Shown: positions 34,096-46,090, numbered from the stretch's first letter. The stretch is DNA of 64,000 nt from Agromyces aurantiacus (GCF_016907355.1 NZ_JAFBBW010000001.1:3286001-3350000), one strand, 5' to 3'. Translations and numbers: made by a program. Notes: a model not told the origin generated them from the sequence alone.

Positions 34096-35178
34096 TCAGC
34101 GGACGGGTTCGGCGGGCCGAGCGGGGGTCGGCGCGCGCCGCGCCCGCAGTGCCCCGACCGCCCGCAGCAGCCCGTCGCGGACCGGCTGGGCGCGATCGGC
34201 GAGCGCGATCCGCATCACCAGGCCGGATGTCCCGGCGAGCCGCTTCGTCGGGCGCACGCGTTCCGCGTCGTACCGGGCCAGCGCCTCGTCGACCGGCAGC
34301 GCGTCGAGGAGTCCGGCGAGGGTGACGGCGTCGACGATCGCCTCGCAGCCGCCCCGGCCGAGGTTGGGCGTCATGGCGTGCGCGGCGTCGCCGACGAGCA
34401 CGGTGCGGCCGCGCACGTAGCTGCGCAACCGGGGGCCCGTGATGATGCGCTGTGCGAGCGTGCGGTCGGGGTCGGCCTCGTCCAGGACGCGGGCGATCGA
34501 TGGCAGGATGTCGCGCGATCCGGTTCGCGCCTCGTCGAGCGCAGCCCGGACGTCGACCTCCCGCGGGCCCAGGTTGGAGCGGAACGAGGTGTACCAGTTC
34601 GTGCCGTCGCGGTGGGGTCCGATCCCGTACAGCCGACCTCGGCCCCAGTACTCCCCCCACTCCTCGCTCGGCGTCTCGTGCGGCAGCACGCCGCGGACGG
34701 CGAGGTAGGGCGTGGTGACGGCCGCGGCCGCGTCGCCCCACGCGGCACGTCGCACCGCGCTGTGCACGCCGTCGGCACCCACGACGACGTCGGCGGAGAA
34801 CGCCGGGTCGTCGGGGTCGAATCGCTCGACGTGGCGGACGACGCGTTCGACGGAGTCGGGGACGGCCGCGTCGAGCGCGCCGAGCAGGTCGCGCCGGCCG
34901 GCGAGCACCGACGTCGGCACCTCGGAGACCACGCGGTCGCGCCCGTCAGCGCGCGCGATCGGGAAGCGGTCGATCGAGGGGCTGACGGCCGCGAGCCCCT
35001 CGAAGGCGCCCAGTCGCCGGAGCGCCGCCTCGGCGGTGGGCCAGATGGCGAGGCTCGTGCCCGTGACGGGCAGTCCGGGCCGGCGCTCGATGAGCGTGAC
35101 GTGCCGACCGGCGGGCTCGAGGGCCGCGGCGAGCGCGAGCCCGGCGATGCCGCCGCCCACGATGGTGATCCGTTGCAT
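34096..35178 (-). CDS. FAD-dependent monooxygenase (PHBH-like)
   Basis: 360 aa, group A flavin monooxygenase. FAD-binding ITIVGGGIAGLALAAAL and Glu of LIERRP, the mid-domain ADVVVGADGVHSAVR (DG motif), and VLVGDAAHAMTPNLGRGGCEAIVDAVTLA (GD motif). It likely hydroxylates an aromatic compound or detoxifies an antibiotic; the substrate is not readable. Divergent from a TetR gene. Two ACTAC-N4-GTAGT palindromes occupy the 69-nt intergenic gap, so the TetR very likely represses it. ATG at 35178 is preferred because it directly starts the GxGxxG strand. Confidence 0.92.
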   Translation of the reverse strand: MQRITIVGGGIAGLALAAALEPAGRHVTLIERRPGLPVTGTSLAIWPTAEAALRRLGAFEGLAAVSPSIDRFPIARADGRDRVVSEVPTSVLAGRRDLLGALDAAVPDSVERVVRHVERFDPDDPAFSADVVVGADGVHSAVRRAAWGDAAAAVTTPYLAVRGVLPHETPSEEWGEYWGRGRLYGIGPHRDGTNWYTSFRSNLGPREVDVRAALDEARTGSRDILPSIARVLDEADPDRTLAQRIITGPRLRSYVRGRTVLVGDAAHAMTPNLGRGGCEAIVDAVTLAGLLDALPVDEALARYDAERVRPTKRLAGTSGLVMRIALADRAQPVRDGLLRAVGALRARRAPTPARPAEPVR

Positions 35179-35190
35179 GGTGCCGATGCT

Positions 35191-35241
35191 ATTACATTTG
35201 TAGTGATCGGACAACTACTTCTGTAGTTAGATTGCTAGGCT
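35191..35241. promoter_or_regulatory. Two TetR operators and TetR -10
   Basis: 35191-35204 (ATTAC-ATTT-GTAGT) and 35213-35228 (AACTAC-TTCT-GTAGTT) share ACTAC-N4-GTAGT, with centres about 23 bp apart. TAGGCT at 35236-35241 lies 6 nt before the tetR ATG. Site 2 covers where its -35 must lie. Confidence 0.75.
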
Positions 35242-35247
35242 CGACGC

Positions 35248-35784
35248 ATGCCCGACCGACGCACCACCCTCGCTGACACCGCGCTCGCGCTCGTCGCCGA
35301 GCACGGCGTGAAGGCGCTCACGCACCGCGCCGTGGATGCCGCCGCGGCGGTGCCGCCCGGCACGACCTCCAATCACTTCCGCACCCGCCGCGCGCTCCTC
35401 GATGCCGTCGCCGACCGCCTCGAGGCGCGCGATCTCGCCCTCTGGGAGGCCGACGCCGACGCGGCGCCCCCGGGGACGCCCGACGAACTCGCGGAGCGGC
35501 TCGCCCGCTATCTCGAGATCTTCGCGACCTCCCAGGCCGAGCTCACTCGCGCGCGGTTCGCGTTCTCGATCGCCGAACCCGAGGCGGTCGTCGCTGGGCA
35601 CGGGCGGTTCATGGTCGTCGCCGAGCGGATGGTGGAGGCCGCCGGCGTCGACGATGCGCCCGCCCGCGCCCGCTGGCTCGCCGACTACTGCGACGGCATG
35701 CTCCTCCACCAGGTCACCGCGCGACGAGGCGAGCCCGTGGACGAGGCATCGCACCGCGCCGCCCTCCGCCGCCTGCTCGACTGA
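35248..35784 (+). CDS. TetR-family repressor
   Basis: 178 aa. N-terminal helix-turn-helix: ALALVAEHGVKALTHRAVDAAAAVPPGTTSNHFRTRRALLDAVADRL, with TSNHFRTR as recognition helix. The C-terminal ligand domain is short and of the type in which GM.LH (DGMLLHQVTAR) ends the core. Divergent from the monooxygenase across twin palindromes, so it most likely represses both genes until an aromatic ligand binds (inferred). Leaderless: TAGGCT, 6 nt, ATG. Confidence 0.93.
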   Translation: MPDRRTTLADTALALVAEHGVKALTHRAVDAAAAVPPGTTSNHFRTRRALLDAVADRLEARDLALWEADADAAPPGTPDELAERLARYLEIFATSQAELTRARFAFSIAEPEAVVAGHGRFMVVAERMVEAAGVDDAPARARWLADYCDGMLLHQVTARRGEPVDEASHRAALRRLLD

Positions 35785-35840
35785 GCAGGACTGGAACTCG
35801 CCGGCCCCCGCCCGGCGTGCGTCACCGGCGAGCCGGCGCC

Positions 35841-35869
35841 TTGACCATCGCGGCTACTGCCATTAGCCT
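35841..35869 (+). promoter_or_regulatory. Strong promoter TTGACC-N17-TAGCCT for the second tetR operon
   Basis: -35 at 35841-35846, -10 at 35864-35869, spacer exactly 17. An inverted repeat GGCTA-N7-TAGCC (35852-35868) sits in the spacer and -10, a likely TetR operator. A further CTCGG-N3-CCGAG palindrome lies at 35898-35910 just before the ATG. Confidence 0.7.
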
Positions 35870-35910
35870 TTCAGCTATGCACAACACCCTCCTCTGGCTC
35901 GGAGTCCGAG

Positions 35911-36531
35911 ATGCCTAGGGCCGGCCTGTCCCGCGACGAGGTCGTGCGGCTCGCCCTCCGACTGGTCGACGAGGGCGGGCCGCAGGGCTTCGACGAGCTC
36001 ACCCTCGCCCGCGTCGCCTCGGCGGCGGGCGTCGCGACCCCCAGCCTCTACAAGCACGTGCCCTCCATCGCCGCCCTGCGGCGGGACGTCGCGATCGTGT
36101 GCACGCGCGGGTTCGCCGACGCGCTCACGTCCGCGAGCATCGGTCGGTCCGAGGCCGACGCGCTGCGTTCCATCGCGGTCGCCATGCGCGAGTTCGCCCT
36201 CGCGAACCCCGGCCGGTACGCCGCCGTGCAGGGCGCTCCCGATCCCGACGATCCTGACGACCTCGAGCTGCGTGCCGAGGCCGAGCGCGCGGTCGCGATC
36301 ATCGCGGCCGTACTGCGCGGATTCGGCCTCTCGGAGCCGCGCGCCATCGATGCGGTGCGCGCCGCACGGTCGGCGCTGCACGGCTTCGTCTCGATCGAGC
36401 TCGCGGGCGGCTTCCGGCTCCCCGACGACCTCGATCGCAGCTACGACACGCTCATCGAACTGCTCATCCAGGGCTTCCGCGGCCTCTCCGCCACGCCCGC
36501 GCCTCCCGCATCGTCCACCCCCGCGCACTGA
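35911..36531 (+). CDS. TetR/AcrR-family regulator with WHG-type C-terminal domain
   Basis: 206 aa. HTH: VVRLALRLVDEGGPQGFDELTLARVASAAGVATPSLYKHVPSIAALRRDVAI. The ligand domain has the pattern of the WHG group (AVRAARSALHGFVSIELAGGFRLPDDLDRSYDTLIELLIQG). ATG at 35911 has GGAG 6 nt upstream. Followed after 14 nt by a membrane-protein gene, probably its target. Its own promoter contains an inverted repeat that may be its operator. Confidence 0.9.
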   Translation: MPRAGLSRDEVVRLALRLVDEGGPQGFDELTLARVASAAGVATPSLYKHVPSIAALRRDVAIVCTRGFADALTSASIGRSEADALRSIAVAMREFALANPGRYAAVQGAPDPDDPDDLELRAEAERAVAIIAAVLRGFGLSEPRAIDAVRAARSALHGFVSIELAGGFRLPDDLDRSYDTLIELLIQGFRGLSATPAPPASSTPAH

Positions 36532-36545
36532 GAGGACCTCCCGCC

Positions 36546-37292
36546 ATGACGACCACCGGACCCACCACGGCACCCCGCGCCGACGCCGACCACGGCATCC
36601 GCACCGACGACGAGGCCCCCGCCGCGCGCATCCCGTCCACGACCATGGCACGCTGGACCGCGACGGCCTTCGCCGCGGCCGGGGTGCTCTGGATGCTCTT
36701 CCCGCTGCTGCGCCCGTGGGCCGACAAGGCCCTGCCGGTTCCGCCCGACCTCGCCGCGGCCTGGGCCTCCGACGCGTGGGTGGTCGCGCACCTCTGCGGC
36801 ATCGCCGCCCTCGGCCTGCTCGCGCCCGCGTTGCTCGGCCTGCGCAGCGTCCTCGCCGCCCGGCCGGGAGGCCGCGGATCGGCCCCGGCCGGCTGGGCCA
36901 CCGGGTTCGCGTGGGTCGGCGCGGCAGGTGCCTCGCTGTACTACGGGGCCGAGATCTTCGGCATCCGCACCGTCGCCGAGGCGGCCCTGCGCCGTGGCGA
37001 CGCGAGCCTGCTCGACGAGGTGCTGGTGCTGCGCGAGCAGCCCGTCGCCGTCGTGCTGTTCGGCGTCGGGCTGCTGCTGGTCGGCGCGGCCGGCGTGCTC
37101 GCTGCCGTCGCGCTGCTCCGTGCCCGCGTCCCGTGGGCGTGGGCGGGTCTCGTCTTCGCCGCGGGACTCGCCCTGGTGCTGCCGCAGTTCTTCGGTGGCC
37201 CCGAGCTGCGCATCGCGCACGGCATCCTGTTCGGGCTCGGATGCCTCGTCGTCGCCGTCGCGGTCGGCCGCCTGGGAACCCGGGCCCGCTGA
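36546..37292 (+). CDS. Membrane protein in TetR operon, function unknown
   Basis: 248 aa. A hydrophilic N-terminus of about 33 residues, then about six TM helices (WTATAFAAAGVLWMLFPLL, VVAHLCGIAALGLLAPALLGL, ATGFAWVGAAGASLYYGAEIFGI, VAVVLFGVGLLLVGAAGVLAAVALL, AWAGLVFAAGLALVLPQFF, GILFGLGCLVVAVAVG). It resembles small actinobacterial multi-pass proteins without known role. Co-transcribed with the tetR before it, so its expression is probably ligand-controlled. Convergent with guaA across a perfect terminator. Confidence 0.8.
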   Translation: MTTTGPTTAPRADADHGIRTDDEAPAARIPSTTMARWTATAFAAAGVLWMLFPLLRPWADKALPVPPDLAAAWASDAWVVAHLCGIAALGLLAPALLGLRSVLAARPGGRGSAPAGWATGFAWVGAAGASLYYGAEIFGIRTVAEAALRRGDASLLDEVLVLREQPVAVVLFGVGLLLVGAAGVLAAVALLRARVPWAWAGLVFAAGLALVLPQFFGGPELRIAHGILFGLGCLVVAVAVGRLGTRAR

Positions 37293-37327
37293 CCGAACGC
37301 CCGCGAGGGCGGCGACGCGACGAGGAA

Positions 37328-37353
37328 GGGCGCGGATCCCACGATCCGCGCCC
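37328..37353. terminator. Bidirectional terminator before guaA 3' end
   Basis: Perfect 11-bp arms GGGCGCGGATC / GATCCGCGCCC around CCAC. Confidence 0.75.
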
Positions 37354-37376
37354 GTCCTCACGTCACCGCGGCGACG

Positions 37377-38950
<1,574 letters not shown>

Positions 38951-38954
<4 letters not shown>

Positions 38955-39439
38955 TGGGCGGCCTCCACGGACTCGGACTCGGACTCGGGGGGTGCGGACG
39001 CGGCATCCGCTTCACGCTTCGCCAGGTACGCGCGCACCTCGCGCCCGATGCGGGCCTCGAGGATGAAGGAGAGGAACGGCACGATGCCGCCCGACGCCAG
39101 CAGGAGCAGGCGCCAGAACGGCCAGCGCATGAGGCTCCAGAGGCGGAAGTTGCTGAACAGGTACACGACGTAGAACCAGCCGTGCGCGATCAGGATGCCC
39201 GTCGAGAGGTTCACGCCGGTGCCGGTCGACTCGACCCCCTCGGGCGTCTCGACGACGGGCTCGAACGCGAGCAGGCCGTTGGCGCCGAAGGCGAACAGCT
39301 CGAGGTGCCACACGTACTTCAGCAGCATCTCGGTGCACAGCAGCAGCAGCATGACGCCCGTGATGACCGAGCAGACCATGTAGAACTTCAGGGCCCCGCG
39401 GATGCGCGGGAAATCAGCCGGTTTGGGCTCGAGGGGCAT
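38951..39439 (-). CDS. DUF3817 membrane protein
   Basis: 162 aa. Three TM segments: [50 protein letters not shown] and [18 protein letters not shown], with the conserved HGW...YVVYL and [12 protein letters not shown] motifs of DUF3817. An acidic Ser/Glu-rich C-terminus follows. The family is often next to guaA in Actinobacteria, as here, with a 4-nt overlap. Leaderless: TAGACT (39447-39452), 7 nt, ATG. Function unknown. Confidence 0.9.
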
Positions 39440-39446
39440 GGCGTCC

Positions 39447-39452
39447 AGTCTA
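39447..39452 (-). promoter_or_regulatory. -10 element (TAGACT) for leaderless DUF3817-guaA operon
   Basis: TAGACT, 7 nt, ATG. Confidence 0.5.
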
Positions 39453-39502
39453 CGTGGCGGGCGGCTGGGCGATGTCCGAGACGGATGGCGCGAGCCGCCG
39501 CG

Positions 39503-40465
39503 TCACGCCCCGACGAGTTCGCGCGGCACGACGAAGACGTCGACGAGCGCGCCGCCACGCCAGAGCGTCATCTCGACCTCGCGGTCGATCGCGTCCTCGA
39601 CCATCAGCCGCTGGATCGAGGTCGCCGTGACGATGCCCGTGCCGTCGAGGCTGACCGCGATGTCGCCCGGCCGGATGTTCGCCGCCTCGGCGGGGCTTCC
39701 GGGTACGACCGCCGTCACCTGGAGGCCGGTGGTCGATCCGATGCGCGCCGCGAGCTCGGGGGCGAGCCGCACCTGCGCGCCGGCGATGCCGAGCCACGCG
39801 CGCCGGACCCGTCCGTGGACCACGAGCGCGTCGATGATCGCCCGGGTGGCGGGGTTGATGGGCACCGCGAGCCCGAGTCCGACCCCCGCGACCGCGGTGT
39901 TCACGCCGACCATGCGACCGCGGCCGTCGGCGAGCGCGCCGCCGCTGTTGCCGGGGTTCAGCGCGGCATCCGTCTGGATCACCTCGTCGACGACGCGCCC
40001 GGCCGACGTCGGCAGCGACCGCCCGAGGTTCGAGACGATGCCGGCCGTCACGCTGCCCGCCAGGCCGAGCGGAGTGCCGAGCGCGACCACGAGCTGGCCG
40101 ACCCGCAACTCGCGGGCGTCGCCGAGCGGCACGGGCGCCGGGACCGGACCGCGGGCGCTCAGCACCGCGAGGTCGGAGAGCGGATCGCGGCCCACGACCT
40201 CGGCCTCGACCGACGTGCCGTCGCCGAACGCGGCCTCTGCGCGATCGGCGCCCGCGACCACGTGCGCGCTCGTGAGCAGCACCCCGTCGGCCGAGATCAC
40301 GCTCGCGCTGCCCGTGCCCTGCCCGCGGCGGGATCGCACGGCCAGGCTCGCCATGCTCGGGAGCAGGTCGTGCGCGACGCGCGTGACCACCCGGGAGTAC
40401 GCGTCCAGCGGGTCGTCGACGAGGTCGTCGGCGCTCACGTCGTCGGTGCGGTCGTCGTCGTTCAC
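39503..40465 (-). CDS. HtrA-like serine protease with PDZ domain, no signal peptide
   Basis: 320 aa, trypsin-like S1C protease. Triad: His in LLTSAHVVAG, Asp in DPLSDLAVLSA, Ser in NPGNSGGALADG. One PDZ domain at the C-terminus (TGLQVTAVVPGSPAEAANIRPGDIAVSLDG). Unlike most DegP/HtrA proteins it has no TM helix or signal peptide: the N-terminus is acidic (VNDDDRTDDVSADDLVDD), so it is predicted cytoplasmic. GTG at 40465 is used; an upstream start would not add a signal sequence that I can see. Adjacent to SURF1 on the same strand (77-nt gap), but no clear functional link. Confidence 0.9.
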   Translation of the reverse strand: MNDDDRTDDVSADDLVDDPLDAYSRVVTRVAHDLLPSMASLAVRSRRGQGTGSASVISADGVLLTSAHVVAGADRAEAAFGDGTSVEAEVVGRDPLSDLAVLSARGPVPAPVPLGDARELRVGQLVVALGTPLGLAGSVTAGIVSNLGRSLPTSAGRVVDEVIQTDAALNPGNSGGALADGRGRMVGVNTAVAGVGLGLAVPINPATRAIIDALVVHGRVRRAWLGIAGAQVRLAPELAARIGSTTGLQVTAVVPGSPAEAANIRPGDIAVSLDGTGIVTATSIQRLMVEDAIDREVEMTLWRGGALVDVFVVPRELVGA

Positions 40466-40542
40466 ACCGGCATCCTCACCCCGCGGACGAGGGCCGGGGG
40501 CGGAGTTCGCCGCGGGCGGAACGAGGCGGGCGGTACGGCGCC

Positions 40543-41364
40543 TCAGCCGCGCGACGGTTCGCCGCCGCCGGCCGGGGCCGCCCCGGCCGTCGCGCGCTCG
40601 GCCGCGAGCTCGGCCTCCTCGCGCTCGCGCTGCACCGCGTCCTTGACGAGCCTGTACCAGACGTACACGGCGAACCCGGCGAAGACGACCCACTCGATCG
40701 CGTAGAACACGTTCAGCCAGTTCAGCTGCGCCTCCTGCTCGGGCGGCGGAGAGGCGATCGCCTCGAGCCCCGCGACGGGATCGGCCGCCGTGACGTAGCC
40801 GAAGTACACGGGACGATCGTCGTAGTCGGCCCAGACGTTGACGAGGTGGGCCACCGCGACCGTCGTCATCGCGTTCGGGTCGCCGTCCTCGTCGGGCACC
40901 ACGGGCGCCTCGCTCGGCAGGAATCGGCCGACGACCTCGACCTCTCCACCGCTGCGGGCGCCGGCATCGACCTCGGCGAGCGCGTCGCGGGCCGTGCGCT
41001 CGTCGGGCGTCCAGCCGAGCGCGACGGGCAGGCCGCCGCGCGCGGCATCCGTCACCTCGAGGTGGGCGACCACCCACCATCCGGTGACGCCGTCGTTCAG
41101 TCGGCCCTGCACGAGCACGGTGTCGCCGGGCACGAACGTGCCGCGCACCGCGACGCGCTGCCCGGTCGCGGCCTGCTCGGTCGGTCCGTCGGGCTGCGCG
41201 ACGTCGGCCAGGGGACGGACCTGCTCGGTGGGCCGCTCGACGACGGTGGCCTCCTCGACGGCGCGGCCGACCTGCCACTGCGCGAGGACGGCGAACCCCG
41301 CCGCGACCCCGAGGGCGGCGAGCAGGGCGAGCACCCACCGCGGGCGCAGCATCATCCGGAGCAT
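40543..41364 (-). CDS. SURF1 family cytochrome oxidase assembly protein
   Basis: 273 aa. Two TM helices, near the N-terminus (WVLALLAALGVAAGFAVLAQWQVGR) and near the C-terminus (NWLNVFYAIEWVVFAGFAVYVWYRLVKD), enclose a periplasmic domain with VAVRGTF.PGDTVLVQGR, GWWVVAHLEV and LPVALGWTPD, the SURF1 pattern. It helps haem insertion and assembly of cytochrome c oxidase. TAGAAT at 41374-41379 is a likely -10, 9 nt from the ATG. The acidic/basic C-terminal tail is not conserved. Confidence 0.93.
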   Translation of the reverse strand: MLRMMLRPRWVLALLAALGVAAGFAVLAQWQVGRAVEEATVVERPTEQVRPLADVAQPDGPTEQAATGQRVAVRGTFVPGDTVLVQGRLNDGVTGWWVVAHLEVTDAARGGLPVALGWTPDERTARDALAEVDAGARSGGEVEVVGRFLPSEAPVVPDEDGDPNAMTTVAVAHLVNVWADYDDRPVYFGYVTAADPVAGLEAIASPPPEQEAQLNWLNVFYAIEWVVFAGFAVYVWYRLVKDAVQREREEAELAAERATAGAAPAGGGEPSRG

Positions 41365-41417
41365 GTCGCCCAGATTCTATCCGCGCGGGATGCGGGCTCC
41401 CTGCGAGCGACCGACGC

Positions 41418-43148
41418 TCAGTCGACCTGCACGATGTCGGGCGCCTCCAGCCGCACGCGGTCGGCGGACTCGTCGTCGGGCTGCTCCTGCGACGCGCGCT
41501 CGGCCGCGACCCGCTGCAGGTACCGCTCGACCTCGAGCGCCTCGCGATCGGCATCCCAGCCGAGCACGCCGGCCATGAGCCTCGCCGCGACCGGGGCCGC
41601 CGAGACGCCGCGGTCCCACGCCTCGATCGAGATGCGGGTGCGCCTCGCGAGCACGTCGTCGAGGTGCAGCGCGCCCTCGTGCGACGCCGCGTAGACGACC
41701 TCGGCGCCGAGGTAGTCGTCGGCGCCGGGCAGCGGCTCGCCGAGCTCGGGGTTCTCGCGGATCAGGTCGAGCAGTTCGTCGGTCATCGTGCCGTAGCGGT
41801 TCAGGAGGTGCTCGATGCGCACCTTGTGCACGCCGAACGCGCGCGCGATCTTGCCGCGCTTGTTCCACGCCGCCTGGTAGCCCTCCGCACCGAGCAGGGG
41901 GATGTCCTGCGTGGTCGAGGGCGGCACCCGACCGTCGAGCGCGTCGGCCGCGGCGTCGATCGCATCCTTCGCCATGACGCGGTAGGTCGTCCACTTCCCA
42001 CCCGCGACCACGACGAGGCCGGGCACGGTGTGCGCGACGACGTGCTCGCGCGAGAGCTTCGAGGTCGACTCGCTCTCGCCCGCGAGCAGCGGCCGGAGCC
42101 CGGCGAAGACGCCCTCGACGTCCTCCCGGGTGAGCGGGATCGCCATCACGGCGTTGACGTGCTCGAGCAGGTAGTCGATGTCGGCCGCGGTCGCGGCGGG
42201 GTGCGCCTTGTCCAGGTTCCAGTCGGTGTCGGTCGTGCCGATGAGCCAGTGCCGGCCCCACGGGATCACGAACAGCACGCTCTTCTCGGTGCGGAAGATC
42301 ATGCCCATGGCCGACTGGATGCGGTCGCGCGGCACGACGAGGTGGATGCCCTTCGACGCGCGCACCTTGAACGTGCCGCGCTCGCCGACCATGCGCTGCG
42401 TGTCGTCCGTCCACACGCCTGTCGCGTTCACGACCTGCTTCGCGCGCACCTCGAAGTGCTCGTCGGTCTGCAGGTCGTGCGCCTTCACGCCGACGACGCG
42501 CTCGCCGACCTTGACGAACCCCTCGACCTTGACCCGGCTCGCGACGTGCGCGCCGTAGAACGACGCCGTGCGGGCGAGGGATGCCACGTACCGGGCGTCG
42601 TCGACCTGCGCGTCGTAGTAGGTGAGGCCACCGACGAGCGCATCCTGCGACAGCGACGGGATCGCCCGGTGGACCTGCCGCTTCGACAGGTGGCGGTGGT
42701 GCGGCACGCCCGGAGGGCGCCCGCCCGTGTAGCTGAAGATGTCGTAGAGCAGCATGCCCGCGCCGATGTAGACCCGCTCGAACACGCGCTTCTTCAGCGG
42801 GTAGAGGAACCGCACGGGCTTCACGAGGTGCGGCGCGATGCGCTGCAGCAGCAGGCCGCGTTCGATGAGGGCCTCACGGACGAGCCGGAAGTCGAGCTGC
42901 TCGAGGTATCGGATGCCGCCGTGCACGAGCTTCGACGACCGGCTCGACGTGCCCGACGCCCAGTCGCGCGCCTCGAGCAGTCCGGTCGAGAGCCCCCGGG
43001 TCACGGCGTCGAGCGCCGCACCCGTGCCGACGATCCCGCCGCCGACGACCAGGATGTCGAGCTCCTTCTCCTTGAGCCGGGCGATCGCCGCCGTCCGCTC
43101 CTCGGGTCCGAGCTTGGTCGAACGCGTCACCGACTTCAGTCTCGCCAT
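41418..43148 (-). CDS. glpD: Glycerol-3-phosphate dehydrogenase (GlpD)
   Basis: 576 aa FAD enzyme oxidising glycerol-3-phosphate to dihydroxyacetone phosphate and feeding quinones. FAD site DILVVGGGIVGTGAALDAVTRG, GTSSRSSKLVHGGIRYLEQ, TYYDAQVDDARYV, WGRHWLIGTTDTDW, AGGKWTTYRVMAKD. The C-terminal domain is also typical. ATG at 43148 has GGGGAG upstream; the start is set by the conserved KLGPEERTAAIARLKEKE. May share a pathway with the GDPD at 28935, which yields G3P. Confidence 0.97.
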   Translation of the reverse strand: MARLKSVTRSTKLGPEERTAAIARLKEKELDILVVGGGIVGTGAALDAVTRGLSTGLLEARDWASGTSSRSSKLVHGGIRYLEQLDFRLVREALIERGLLLQRIAPHLVKPVRFLYPLKKRVFERVYIGAGMLLYDIFSYTGGRPPGVPHHRHLSKRQVHRAIPSLSQDALVGGLTYYDAQVDDARYVASLARTASFYGAHVASRVKVEGFVKVGERVVGVKAHDLQTDEHFEVRAKQVVNATGVWTDDTQRMVGERGTFKVRASKGIHLVVPRDRIQSAMGMIFRTEKSVLFVIPWGRHWLIGTTDTDWNLDKAHPAATAADIDYLLEHVNAVMAIPLTREDVEGVFAGLRPLLAGESESTSKLSREHVVAHTVPGLVVVAGGKWTTYRVMAKDAIDAAADALDGRVPPSTTQDIPLLGAEGYQAAWNKRGKIARAFGVHKVRIEHLLNRYGTMTDELLDLIRENPELGEPLPGADDYLGAEVVYAASHEGALHLDDVLARRTRISIEAWDRGVSAAPVAARLMAGVLGWDADREALEVERYLQRVAAERASQEQPDDESADRVRLEAPDIVQVD

Positions 43149-43255
43149 CGTCGCTCCCCATCCCCGGGCGGACCGCAGCGGAACCGCCCGTCGGGTCAAC
43201 GCTACCCGAGCGGCACGCACCGGCACCATGGAACCCGCTGGGGGTCGACCGAGGA

Positions 43256-44380
43256 TCAGGTGGACTGGTACGGCGCGACGACGACCTCGACGCGCTGGAA
43301 CTCCTTGAGGTCGGAGTAGCCCGTGGTCGCCATCGACTTGCGCAGTGCCCCCACGAGGTTGGCGGTTCCGTCGGCGGCGGGTGCCGGGCCGTAGAAGATC
43401 TCCTCGAGCGGCGCGACCTGGCCGACCTGCACGCGCTCGCCGCGCGGCAGCTTGGCGTGATGCGACTCGGCGCCCCAGTGCCATCCGCCGCCCGGCGCGT
43501 CGGTCGCGCGCGCGAGCGCCGCGCCGAGCATGACCGCGTCGGCGCCGCACGCGATCGCCTTGACGATGTCGCCCGACTTGCCGACGCCGCCGTCGGCGAT
43601 GACGTGCACGTACCGGCCGCCCGACTCGTCGAGGTAGTCGCGGCGCGCGCCCGCGACATCCGCCACGGCCGTCGCCATGGGCGCGTGGATGCCGAGCGTG
43701 GCGCGCGTGGTCGACGCGGCGCCCCCGCCGAAGCCGACGAGCACGCCCGCCGCGCCCGTGCGCATGAGGTGGAGGGCGGCCGTGTAGGTGGCCGCGCCGC
43801 CGACGATCACGGGCACGTCGAGCTCGTAGATGAACTTCTTGAGGTTCAGCGGCTCCTGGTTCTTCGAGACGTGCTCGGCCGACACGGTGGTGCCGCGGAT
43901 CACGAACAGGTCGACGCCGGCCGCGACGACGGTCTCATAGAGCTCCTGCGTGCGCTGCGGCGAGAGCGCGCCCGCGACCGTGACGCCCGCCGCGCGGATC
44001 TCGGCGAGGCGCGCCGTCACGAGGTCGGGCTTGATCGGCTCGGCGTAGAGCTCCTGCATGCGCGCGGTCGCGCGGTCGTCGGCGAGGTTGCGGATCTCGG
44101 CGAGCACGGGCTCGGGATCCTCGTACCGGGTCCAGAGGCCCTCGAGGTCGAGCACGCCGAGGCCCCCGAGCTGGCCCATCATGATCGCCGTGCGCGGCGA
44201 GACCACCGAGTCCATCGGGGCGGCGAGGAACGGGATGTCGAACTGGTACGCGTCGATGCCCCACGACACCGAGACATCCTCGGGGTCGCGCGTGCGCCGG
44301 CTCGGCACGATCGCGATGTCGTCGAACGCGTAGACGCGGCGGCCCCGCTTGGAACGGCCGATCTCGATCTCCTGGGTCAC
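43256..44380 (-). CDS. guaB3: GuaB3-family IMP dehydrogenase-related protein
   Basis: 374 aa. TIM-barrel like IMPDH (YAFDDIAIVPSRRTRD, LAAPMDSVVSPRTA, VHVIADGGVGKSGDIVKAIACGADAVMLGAALA) but without CBS domains. The segment that in GuaB (47448) reads GPGSICTTR is here GGGAASTTR, so the catalytic Cys is missing. Actinobacterial GuaB3 is usually regarded as lacking IMPDH activity; related cyanobacterial proteins are reported active, so function is open. Leaderless: TAGGGT (44387-44392), 6 nt, GTG. Confidence 0.93.
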   Translation of the reverse strand: MTQEIEIGRSKRGRRVYAFDDIAIVPSRRTRDPEDVSVSWGIDAYQFDIPFLAAPMDSVVSPRTAIMMGQLGGLGVLDLEGLWTRYEDPEPVLAEIRNLADDRATARMQELYAEPIKPDLVTARLAEIRAAGVTVAGALSPQRTQELYETVVAAGVDLFVIRGTTVSAEHVSKNQEPLNLKKFIYELDVPVIVGGAATYTAALHLMRTGAAGVLVGFGGGAASTTRATLGIHAPMATAVADVAGARRDYLDESGGRYVHVIADGGVGKSGDIVKAIACGADAVMLGAALARATDAPGGGWHWGAESHHAKLPRGERVQVGQVAPLEEIFYGPAPAADGTANLVGALRKSMATTGYSDLKEFQRVEVVVAPYQST

Positions 44381-44389
44381 CCGTCAACC

Positions 44390-46090
<1,701 letters not shown>

